DNA of 64,000 nucleotides from Nothopassalora personata (Eukaryota > Ascomycota > Dothideomycetes > Mycosphaerellales > Mycosphaerellaceae). The notes beneath the pieces are model-generated. The model searched no databases and was not told the DNA's origin. It saw nothing but the letters and a program-made list of their open reading frames with translations. Position 1 is the first letter of the stretch, and each line of letters opens with the position of its first letter. The position numbers and the translations under genes are program-made. The stretch is taken from assembly GCA_033816765.1 (NCBI GenBank), contig CM066295.1, positions 3,224,001 through 3,288,000 of the forward strand. Direction: 5' to 3'. This document shows, one piece after another, positions 51,926 through 61,400 of the stretch.

Positions 51926-51981
51926 TTAATAAGGGAAACGGAGAACTTACACGAACATATCTCCTATGAGAAACCAAACAC

Positions 51982-52581
51982 CTATCCACCAGAAGGACCA
52001 GCGCTCGAAGAAGCTGCTGCGGCGTCCTCAAGGGTCGGATATGACCAGAGGGCATCATCCGGAATCATCGAAAGGTCCTCCCAGGAAGGAATCGACATCT
52101 GGAAAACCCCCTCTAGCTCTTCGGGGCTACCTTCAGGAACGAGAAGACAGGACGAAGGCGCGGAAAAGGCATCGACACCCACGCTCGGCAAACTGCGAAG
52201 ATCCTCGAAATCCTTCGCTATCGCCTTTTCCTCCCTGTCCTCAGCAACGCGCAGTTGTTTCCTAAGACGATGCACCTTTGACATCGCCTCTGTCACCTTC
52301 TCTTCAGCCTCATCAAGCTCTCGCTTCAGCTTTCGACGCTGGTTGCGAAGCCGCTCCCACTCAGTCCACGTGACAGTCACGTCACATTTGACACCCTTGC
52401 GAACGCACTCCGAACAACACCCAAAGCGCACATCCACCACACAACGAGGACTCTTCTTTCCTTCAGGCACTCTGGCCTTTCAACAACCAGAACATGGGGA
52501 TGGCATCTCGCGGCCCTCGGCTTCGATGCCTAGTGCTTGACGTTCGCGGCGCTCCTGACGTGTTAGCCGCTCGCCGCTCAT
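51982..52581 (-). pseudogene. gypsy-2 antisense accessory ORF: Cys-cluster plus coiled coil, one stop
   Basis: Minus-strand frame from ATG 52581 to a stop at 51982 (about 200 codons), broken by TGA at 52480-52482. It starts MSGERLTRQERRERQ, then CSGC, CVVDVRFGCCSECVRKGVKC, a Cys pattern suggesting zinc binding, then a long Arg/Glu/Leu coiled coil (LRNQRRKLKRELDEAEE) and an acidic, Ser-rich tail. I recall proteins of this type as common in filamentous ascomycete gene sets, and the position here suggests a transposon origin. Role unknown; nucleic-acid binding is plausible. Confidence 0.6.
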
Positions 52582-52636
52582 GGTAAAAGATGGGAACTCA
52601 CAGGAGAAGAAAGAAAACTCGAGGACGAGTTTCAGC

Positions 52637-52650
52637 AGGAAGGGGGATGG
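52637..52650 (+). other. gypsy-2 polypurine tract
   Basis: AGGAAGGGGGATGG directly precedes the 3' LTR, as expected for the plus-strand primer. Confidence 0.8.
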
Positions 52651-53085
52651 TGTTACGGTTCGGATGAAGGACGGTGCAGGACGTGGCATGGGGAGGAAGA
52701 ATCAGAAGACACGAACCAATCGCTAGGATGAGAAAGGGACCCCACGTCCGGGTCACGTGCACGACCGCGCGCTTAGTGCATGGTCGAACACGACCGCAGA
52801 AGTAGCGTATGGACGTACACGACCACACGACCAGACGACCGGTCGAGTGGACAGACGGACATCTAACACCGGATGGCATACGAACCTCCTTTGTATTTAG
52901 GAACGCTAGAAACCCTTATGGTTCTGATGCGTTCAACTCATGTTACTATCTCACTGATTGGAATACAACTCTTATTCCTATCATTCATCTTCGCTCAGCT
53001 TGCTTCAGCCTCTCCAAAGAATAATACCGCCACGTGACTTGACTTATCTCTCTTTTGAGACTAGCCCTGGAACGAGACAATAACA
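52651..53085 (+). repeat. gypsy-2 3' LTR
   Basis: 435 bp from TGTTACGG to AATAACA, followed by the TSD CTACT. It is uninterrupted and so shows the empty copia-2 target (GTACACGACC at 52815-52824). Confidence 0.95.
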
Positions 53086-53631
53086 CTACTAAGCTCTCGT
53101 AGAGAATTAACATATACATACGGTACCTCCCGTACTTCGTTAGGGGTAAGTCTCTACGCGTGTCGCCTACGATTCGTATGCTAACTACTTACTAGACGAG
53201 GCCGATGACTATAATAGTATTACTACCGGCGAGCTCCTAAAGAAGTATAGCCGCTATAGGCGTAGTAAACATAGCTACGTGCCTAACACTAGCTACGCTA
53301 TCGCCTCGCTAGTAAGCCGCCTACGCGCCGCGCGGTCCTAGCGCGACTTCCTTACGGCTATAATAGGCTAGGCGCCTATAGACCTCTAGTAGTAGGAGCT
53401 AGTAGAGTAGATCCGCCTATATGCCTAGCTAGGCAACGACATTAAGGAGGTAAGTCGCTACTTCGCTCGTGCGAGTCGACTACTACTCGCGGGGGAGGGC
53501 TCTAGTACGTCCCCTATACTTCGGCTAACCCTTCCTATAGGCTATTAGGCAGTTTAATGCCTATAAGCATAAGCGTACCGGGGAGACCCGTATGCGTGCC
53601 TCCGCCGCCGCCGCTACTACTTGTTAGGAAC

Positions 53632-54074
53632 CGCTGTACGTTATCCCAACTGGGCTTGGATCTTTGCAGTGATGTCTCTGACTCGTTGAGAAGGTAGTGG
53701 TCCCAAACAGTATATGGTGTATACTTAAAATGAGTTGAGCACGAGGCTCCTATCTACTTGTAAAAGAGCGTCGTCTATATAGTGCCTCCGCACGAGTGCG
53801 ATCGGCCACTATGAGTCGCGCTATCACGAGCCCGATCCCTCTGGGTTATCGTTCTCGTCGTAGCCACGTGATGTGTGCGATCCGCTTGTTAGACCCGAAT
53901 CGCTCCTGCTCTTCGGTAATTAGTCTAAACCGTAACACCCTAATCAAGAGTGATCAGGACCGATCAGTCCTGATCGCTCTGTCACGTGACTCCCCAGGCA
54001 TCTATGTCTGCAGCTTCGTCTGGTTTCCTGCTCCGTTGTCCAACCATTTGCACCGATAACACTGTTCCGTAACA
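53632..54074. mobile_element. solo LTR, 443 bp, TSD ctact
   Basis: TGTTAGGAAC to GTTCCGTAACA (imperfect inverted ends), flanked by CTACT at 53627-53631 and 54075-54079. It is not RIP-mutated although surrounded by mutated gypsy-1. Its sequence differs from the gypsy-2 LTR, so it marks a further family with no internal region in this window. Confidence 0.88.
53948..53979. repeat. 13-bp-stem hairpin inside the solo LTR
   Basis: GAGTGATCAGGAC and GTCCTGATCGCTC (53948-53960, 53967-53979) are inverted repeats with one mismatch around a 6-nt loop, holding three GATC. It could be a protein-binding palindrome in the U3 region. Confidence 0.75.
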
Positions 54075-54429
54075 CTACTACCGCCGCCCCCGCCGCCGAA
54101 GCCCTCGCGCTCTAGTAGGAGTAGAACCGCGCCCTTAATAAGCTGTTTGAACTCGGCCGCGCCGTAAGTCGCATATTCCTCGCCTACGTATACCCTACTA
54201 ACCGTAGTCCTAGTTCCTATAGGCGTAGAACATCGACACTACCGCCGCCGACTAGGCATTCTTACCTAAGTTACTACGTAACGACAACTGAGGCGCTCGC
54301 CTTACACGCTGCTCGCGGGCTCCTTGCCTACTACTACTCTACGTAGCCCCTAGTAGGCGCGCTACTCTTTAGCTTTTATTTTATTTATAGTTAAGAAAAG
54401 TTTTGTTTATGCTCTAGTACTAGTCTTAT

Positions 54430-57400
54430 TTACTTCTCCTTAACGCCTTATAGTCGGCTACTATGCGATCCGCATTCGCGAGGCCCTCCGCCGGTTTCTA
54501 GCTATTATACTCCTCTAGCTAGTCCTTCTACTAGACTAGATACTATAGCTTACCCTTACGCTTACGCCTATCTAGTACTACCTCTACCTTATACTCTCCG
54601 TTCTTATTAGCTAGAGGGGGTACGGGTCTATCCTTATCGCTACCGATATACGGCTCGAGGAGAGAGACATAGAAGACGTTATAGAGCCTTAAGTCGGCTA
54701 GTAGCGCTAGGCGGTACGCCTACGAACCGATAGCGTCCGTAATGCGGTATAGGCCGATAAACTTCGGACCTATCTTCTTCTTTAGTACTACTAACTTAAG
54801 GTTCTTCGTTAACAATAGGACTAAGTTACCTACGCGGTAGGTCTTAGCTTAGTAGGTCTTATTATAGTAGCGAGCCTAGCTTTCTGCTATAGCCTTCTAT
54901 CGCTCCTCGAGTATAGCGCGTAGTTTTCGCATGCGACTCGTAGCTATTACCGCTACTAGTACTTCCCCCCCCTAGGTCTCGTCTCGAGATCTAGTTAGTA
55001 TAGGGGTAATCTTAGGTCGCTAACCGTACGCTATTTCGAACGGACTTATCCGTAGTGTTAGGTAGATGCTATTATTAGCTACGAATTTAGCAACTGTAAG
55101 CTACTTAGCCTACTTAGTTTAATTATTACTATAGTGATAACGAAGGTATTGTTCGAGGGTTTAGTTTACTCTCTTAGTTTAGCCGTTAGTCTAAGGGTAA
55201 AAGGCCGTAGATAGCTTACGCTTTACACGCGCCTCGAAGTAGAAGTTACTCTAAAACTAACTAGTAAAGACCGGACCTCGGTCGCTTACTATGCCTAACG
55301 GGACACTATAGTGTCGCACGACTTCGTCTCGTAGGAGCCTCGTAAGCTCTACGGCTATATAAGTCTTCGTCGTCGGGATGTATAAGCTCATTTTTAAGTA
55401 GCGATCGACTATTACTAGGATCGCATTATACACGCAACCGGCTCGCGTACTTAGAGGTAGGTCCGTAATAAAATCCATAGTAATTTCCTACTACGGTCGC
55501 TCCGGTCTAGGAAGCGGTTATAGCTCGCCGTAGGGTCGATAGCGCCTCGCCTTCGAACCCTAGTAGGTTCTATAGGCTTAGACATATTGTTTCACGTCCG
55601 TACTAAGTGAGTCCTACTAATAATTACGTCGTAACAGCTCTTTAGTCTTAGTCCTTCTAAAGTAACCCGCGAGGACGTCGTCGTAGTGTATGCGAATTAG
55701 ATGCGACCTAATTGCGTAATCCCTAGGTACTACGATTGCGTCTCCGTAGTACATAAGGTTATCCTTTATATGCTATCCCTTAGCGTCCCTCGCGCTTAGC
55801 GCCTACGCTAAGCATACGATACACTAGTCGTCTTACTACTACGCGATCTTTATTAAGAGTAGGATTAACTTACCCGTCGAGCTATAAGCTTAACCCTATA
55901 TTACTATAGCGTACACTACTACTAGTAAAGACGGCTTATCTTAATAGGGAAGGTCACCTCTCCGCACTGCTATTGCCGCGCCTATGTCGCCCTACATCGC
56001 CTCGTAGGTAGTAAGCACGCGCTTTACCGTCGGCTCGCTTATCCCTTCTAGAGACTCCTTCTAGAAAGATAGCTTACTTTATAAGGTAGGCAGTAAGTTC
56101 GAAGTTTATTACGTTATAGCTACGTAGTTACTACGTCTCGAAGGCGCGTCGGCTAGGTTAGTCTTACCCGGCCGATGCTCCACTATAAAATTAAAAGACT
56201 ATAGGAACGTAGCCTATCGAGCTTACCGCCTATTTAGCTACTTTACTATTATAAAGCCCTATAGGTTAGCGTAGTCGACTAGTACTCGTACCGTATGCGT
56301 AGCGCCCTCTAAGTATAGCCTCTAATACTTAAAAGCCTTAACTACTATAAGTAGCTCCTAATCGTACGTCTCGTAGTTATACTTAGCTAGTATTATCTTA
56401 CGTGAATAGAACGCGATAGGATGCTACTTAGTACTAAACAATTAGGATATAATACCTACGATCGCGAAACCTAAGGCATCCGTCTCGACTCGCGTGCGTA
56501 GCGTAGGATCGAAGTGCCTAAGTATTAGTGCACCTAAGAATCCGGCCTTAAGCTATCGAAACGCCTACTCTTCGCTTAAGGTCTACATAAGAGGGCCGTA
56601 CTTCTTACCGTCCTTAGATCCCTTTAGTAGGTCCGTTAGGGGCTTGTAGACCCTTAAGTATCCTTCTATAAAACGCCGGTAGAAGTTACAAAACCTAAGG
56701 AAGGACTGTACCTTATAAAAGGTCGTAGGTATAGGCTATTCCTCGATAGCGGCTACCCTACTCCTATCTATCGACACGCCTACGGCGCTTACGACAAACC
56801 TAAGGAACTCTACACTCTCCTAGAAGAAGTAACACTTCTTAGGGTTTGCGAATAGGGTAAACTTTCGTAGCCTCTCTATTACCGCGCGTACGGCTCGCAC
56901 GTGTGCCTTACGCGTCTCGCTATAGATAAGGATATTATCTAGGTAGACTACGCAAATGTTATTAACTAAGCCGGTTAGCGCCTTGTTAATATACCCTTAA
57001 AAGGTTGCCGGTGCGTTAGTTAACCCGAACGGCATTACTAGGTACTCGTAGTATCCGTATCGCGTGCGAAACGTAGTCTTCTACTCATCGCCTCGCTTAA
57101 TAGGGATACGATAGTAGGCGTCCTTTAAATCGATTATAGTAAAGAACCTAGAACCTAATAGCCTATCTAGCGTCTCGCTAATTAGGGGTAGGGGGTATCG
57201 GTTCTTTACTATAATCTCATTTAGGCCTCTATAATTAACATAGAGCCTAAGAGTGCTATTCTTCTTTAGTACGAATAGGATAGGCGCACCCGCCTCGCTT
57301 ACGGACCGCCTAATCCACCCCTTCTCTATTGCTTACGCAAGGTACTCCTTTAAGGCCTCTAACTTAGTTAAGGACTAGTGGTACAGCGGCTTAAAAGGGG

Positions 57401-58150
57401 GTTTCTTTCCTTTAACGAGATTAATCGTATGCTTAACCCCGTCGGGTATCTTACGCTTCGCCTACTTATTAGGTACGTATATATCTCGGAAGTCTATAAA
57501 TTCTTTAGGCTACGAGGGGCCCTCTCCTTTAGGTACTGCTATAGTAATAGCCCGAACACTTATCGTATAAACCTACTTTAAGCTCTCGAGATCCTTAAGG
57601 AACTCGCGTACGTTACGCTACTAAACCGTAGGCGTCTCTACACCGTAGTACTACTAGTTATCCTTATCGGCCTTTACTATCCGATTACGATGCCGCTAGG
57701 GTCTACCTAAAATTACTAATAGCCTACCTACAGGTACTGCGTAGTAGATAGCGTCACTTACGCGCTCTACTCCCGCGTTATTAGCGAGTCGCAGCCGAAC
57801 CGTAAAGGCGCCGTAGCAATACCCTAGGTTATGCGTATACGACTCTAACTTCGGTAGCCTTGCCCTATTAATAGGTTGCATTTAATATCGGAGTATATAC
57901 TTATACGACACTAGGCTAAGATCCGCACAGTTATCTAGGAGAAACGTAGCCTCGCGAAAGCCCTTACGAGTCTCGACTACGCCTCGCAAGTAACGCGCTA
58001 GATACGCATCTACTCGCCTTAAGGGGTCGACTTTAGGAAAACTCGGACTTAGGAGCGACCTACTTATAGTCCTCTACCTTTTCCCTAGTCGCTACGATAG
58101 ACACACATCCACTCGCCTTAAGGGGTCGACTTTAGGAAAACTCGGACTTA
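54430..58150 (-). pseudogene. gypsy-1 pol remnant
   Basis: Minus strand, many TAG/TAA at former Gln/Trp codons. From the right: protease, RT (palm region near 56930 reads CVVYLDNILIYSET), RNase H, and integrase (open piece 55478-55257 with MDFITDLPLSTRAG and IVSDRGPVFTS). At the end, near 54600-54440, is a chromodomain (EYKVEVVLDRRKRKGKL). Domain order is Ty3/gypsy. Confidence 0.8.
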
Positions 58151-58199
58151 GGAGCGACCTACTTCTAGTCCTCTACCTTTTCCCTAGTCGCTACCCTTC

Positions 58200-58960
58200 T
58201 TAGTTAGAGCCTTCGTAGCGTCTACCCTACGAACCGCTTACGCGCTACGGTCCTTCTATAGGTGCCTATTCGGGCAATCCGTCTTAATATAACCCTTCTT
58301 ATAGCATCTATAGTACTCCGCTTTAGTCCTATCGAAGGTTATAGACGATCCGCCGGCGTCCCGCTAGTAACTCGCACCCGGGTCGCGCGACGCCTAACTA
58401 TACTTCTACTACTTCGAGCTACGATCGCTTTGCCCTTAGTCGCCCTTAGTCTCTCGCCTACGGCGACTATACTGCCCGCGGTCGTGCCCTCCGCTACTAC
58501 GCTCCGTGCTTTTAATGCGCGAAGCTAGGATTACTAGTTCCTCTCTAGTTATTAGGATGTTATAAAACTTAACGATTACGGACCGTAGGCTAGGCGTAAG
58601 CTTAGCGAGCATATATCGCACGCGTTACGCCTCCGTATAGTCCCCTAACTAATCCTCTATAACATCTAGCTTAGTCGTAAACTAACGTACTGTCTAGTTG
58701 TCCTTCTATTTCACCGCCTTATACTCTAACATTACGTTAAGCACGCGGTTTATAGGATTACCGCATACGTCTCGATAGAACTCCTTAAAGTCCTAGTATA
58801 TATACCCTTTAAGGTTAAGGACGCTATAGTTAGCGTACTATCGCTTACTTACCTCTCCGCTTAGGTACATAACCCTATATAGGACCTTTAACTCGTTCGT
58901 CGCATACGTGCCGCCTAAGAGGGTAAAGATAAGAGAGAGCTCCCTTAGGAATACCCGTGC
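58200..58960 (-). pseudogene. gypsy-1 gag remnant
   Basis: Minus strand reads PFRGDSIKKARVFLREL, LLGGTYATNELKVLYRVMYL and MRYMLAKLTPSLRSVIVKFY, the capsid part, with TAG at likely Gln codons. Near 58260-58320 the zinc knuckle has become YYRCYKKGYIKTDCP: the first Cys and the His are Tyr, as G-to-A change would give. Confidence 0.78.
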
Positions 58961-59351
58961 TTTCTTAATCGAGTCCCCTCTAAAAGGCGTAGGTTCTTTA
59001 AGACGTAAACGTGTTGTATGCGATGCGACCGCGCCTCGAGCTACGATATCATCGTTAGTTACTATAGATGGAGGAGGGGGAGGGGGAGTAGGGGATAGTT
59101 CTCCGCCGGATTCGCCCTAAGGGTCCGCCGGCGGCACGCTTACGTCCCGTAAGATCTCTAACTGTTTAATCTCCCTCTATATCTCCTTCTCCTTAACCTC
59201 TACCCGAAGGGCATCCCTCCTTACGACTAAGGCTACACGCCTCGCTTGTTACTAGGCCCTAGGGCTTAGGGGAGCCGTAGGCGTAGCGCTACTGTCGTCG
59301 CGTTCGGACTCTATAGCGTGTATAGATTGTAACGAAGAGAAGAATTAGAAC

Positions 59352-59548
59352 TGTTAAGGGGATGTCGTAATGTATAGCACGCCTACGACCTACTAGTCGT
59401 AGATGAACTAATTCTTGCCTTTTGTTTAAGACGCATCGCGCGTCGTAAGGTGTACTTATGCGTGTTACGTGCGGCTTAGTAGCCGGTCGCGACCGCATGT
59501 TACATGTAAGGCTATACATAGGGGTTAGCTACTAGGCTGCCCCTTACA
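59352..59548 (-). repeat. gypsy-1 5' LTR
   Basis: 197 bp, plus-strand TGTTAAGGGG to CCCCTTACA with inverted ends. It abuts the copia-3 3' region directly at 59549. Confidence 0.88.
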
Positions 59549-59849
59549 CTATCCTCCTCGTCCAACCCCTATGTCGTTATACCCGGTAGTTACCGCGTAG
59601 TAGTAGTATAGGCGTAGCTACTACTAAAATCGATAGGTGTTTCGCGCGTTCTTATTGGATAGCGCTAATACCGTAGTATAACGGTTATTATCTACTAAGA
59701 TAAGACGATTAGCGCACTTAATAGTGTCGTCTAATTAGAGCCCTAATAACTGCTATTAATTAGGCTCGGTGTTATTATTAATTACCGCCTTATAGTCCGC
59801 TATATTAAGCTACTATACAAAGTTAGCGTACTTAAACTAATCTAGTGCC

Positions 59850-61400
59850 TTCGTAAAGCCGTTAGCTACCTAGTCGTTAGTACCTATCTACTTAACCGCG
59901 ATCTTGCCCTTAGTAATAGCCTTACGGATATAGTAATAGCGGGTATTAATGTGTTTAGTACGACCGTCTATACCGCTACTTCGCTTCGTAATGTCGATCG
60001 CTAGCATATTGTCTTTATGTAAGGTAATAGGGAATAGCGGTCCCTTATAATCTACCTCCTTAAGCAAGTTGCTAATGCTAATGGCTTCCTTTGCTCTAAG
60101 CGTTAGTTAAACATACTTAGCCTCTATTAAGGAGAGCGTTACGATAGTCTACCGACCTAACTTCTAGGAAGTTAGTACGCCTAGCATCGTGAAGACGAAG
60201 GCTCCTATAGAACGCCTATTGTCGAGATTATTAGCCTATAAGGTATCGACGTACCCCTTTAGCTAAAGATCGTATGCGGTGTCTACGCCCTTAAAGTATA
60301 GTCTACGGTACTTGTGACCTACGAGATACTTTATAACCTACATTAAAGCGTCTATATGTTCTATAGTTAGGTTTACGAGAAAGCGGTATAGTAAGCATAT
60401 CTAATAGCTATAGTCCGGTCTAGTTATTATAACTACCTAGAGACATTTACCTATAGCCTTCTAATAACGGGCCTTTAGAGTATTATCTACCTTATAATCT
60501 ATAGGGGCCTTACGGTACTAGTACTTTGCATTTATCGGTACCTTAGTGACACGGGCGATATGAGATCCGGAGAGTGTAGGAGTCAAGTCGTGAATAATAC
60601 AATCTACGAAGAGTCTAAGAACGAGAGAGAAGAGAGAAGCAAGGTCGATCTCGTGCCAAGCCGCGCTAACCCGATCCGGAAGGTCCGCGGTTAAGCCGGC
60701 GAAGGGTCCAAGGTCAAGGCCACCCCGTGACACTTAGGCGGCTTACCTAAGATGTTATACTCCTCCGCGAGCTTCTAAAGATAGCCGTCTTAAATAATGC
60801 GGAGGGTGCGGTTCTTACGGTCTCGTATAATACGTATACCTAGGTAATAGTGCACGTTGCCGAGCTTACGTATCTTAAATTTAGTCTATAGCATTGCTAC
60901 GATTACTTTAACACCGGTCTTCGCGATAATAAGTAGGTTATCTACGTAGATAATAATAATAGAGCCCGATACCTCGTGCTTAAATACGTAGATGTCGCTT
61001 ATAATAGGGATAAATCTTAGTAAGCGTAGATACTTACTAAGCTCCTAGTACTAAAGTAGGGGTGATTACTTTAGTCTATATAATGTACGGCGAAGCTCGT
61101 AGACGTTATTGTTCTACTCGAAACCGTGTAGTATCTTAACATAGACCTTCTAGCCTATAATGATTACATTAAGAAAGGCAGTTATAATATCGTACTGCTT
61201 GTATTTAAGATTATAGTAAGCGATTAGCGCGTAGAGTATGCGTAGGGTAGATAGCTTAACTACTACTATATATGTCTCGTCGTAGTCGCCTTTACGTTAT
61301 GTGTCGCTACGGATAACCTAGCGCGCCTTAAAGCGACTAATCTTACCGTTTACGTCTAGCTTAATAGCGTAGACCTATCTACCCTTTAGAACGCGTACGC
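59850..61400 (-). pseudogene. copia-3 RT-RNase H remnant
   Basis: Minus strand starts at VYAIKLDVNGKISRFKARWV (about 61370) and ends with RNase H sequence: NLDNRRSIGAFVFTMLG, AKEAISISNLLKEVDYKG and GRTKHINTRYYYIRKAIT near 60240-59930. It is split by the solo LTR at 60547. Stops replace Gln/Trp codons. Confidence 0.75.
60547..60732. mobile_element. solo LTR, 186 bp, TSD cttag
   Basis: TGACACGGG to CCCGTGACA (inverted ends, one mismatch), flanked by CTTAG at 60542-60546 and 60733-60737. Not RIP-mutated, unlike the copia-3 sequence around it. The 71-codon minus-strand frame here lies in the LTR and is not a gene. Confidence 0.85.

Larger units (their letters stand above)
41759..53085 (+). mobile_element. 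gypsy-2: young Ty3/gypsy chromodomain element hosting copia-2
   Basis: 435-bp LTRs starting TGTTACGG and ending AATAACA, flanked by the TSD CTACT (41754-41758 and 53086-53090). Without copia-2 and its extra TSD copy the element is 7166 bp. As read, the two LTRs are identical over all 435 bp. Internal order: primer site, gag, pol (protease-RT-RNase H-integrase-chromodomain), tRNA-like segment, antisense ORF, purine tract, LTR. Little RIP-type change. Confidence 0.95.
41564..54370 (+). pseudogene. gypsy-1 antisense accessory ORF remnant, interrupted twice
   Basis: Plus-strand coding-like sequence, antisense to gypsy-1, in its 3' region. It starts at ATG 41564 with a Ser-rich stretch (MSTVPSSPLFSSRSASSSST), is cut by gypsy-2 at 41759, and resumes at 53091 with coherent sequence (LLKKYSRYRRSKHSYVPNTS, ASLVSRLRAARS) containing TAG where Gln is expected. 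The solo LTR at 53632 cuts it again, and Ala/Leu/Arg-rich sequence continues to about 54370. There is at least one frame change. Function unknown. Confidence 0.5.
41066..59548 (-). mobile_element. gypsy-1: RIP-mutated Ty3/gypsy chromodomain element with two later insertions
   Basis: Complete 197-bp LTRs lie at 41066-41262 and 59352-59548. Subtracting gypsy-2 and the solo LTR at 53632 (each with one TSD copy) leaves about 6.7 kb, a normal full length. Minus-strand order from the right: LTR, gag, protease, RT, RNase H, integrase, chromodomain, then a region with an antisense ORF, then the LTR. No matching TSD was found (TTAAC left, CTATC right), so one end may be rearranged. Confidence 0.8.

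Noticed and set aside
58908..59120. Plus-strand frame similar to the minus-strand frame at 40084-40272
   Set aside because: The two look conserved because both are antisense to the same gag in two copies of one family; the sense strand carries the recognisable capsid sequence.
41061..59553. A target duplication for gypsy-1
   Set aside because: TTAAC and CTATC do not match; CTAT-like bases near the ends also occur at the other LTR copies and so are not informative.
60518..60733. 71-codon minus-strand frame
   Set aside because: It coincides with the solo LTR at 60547-60732 and has no homology to element proteins.
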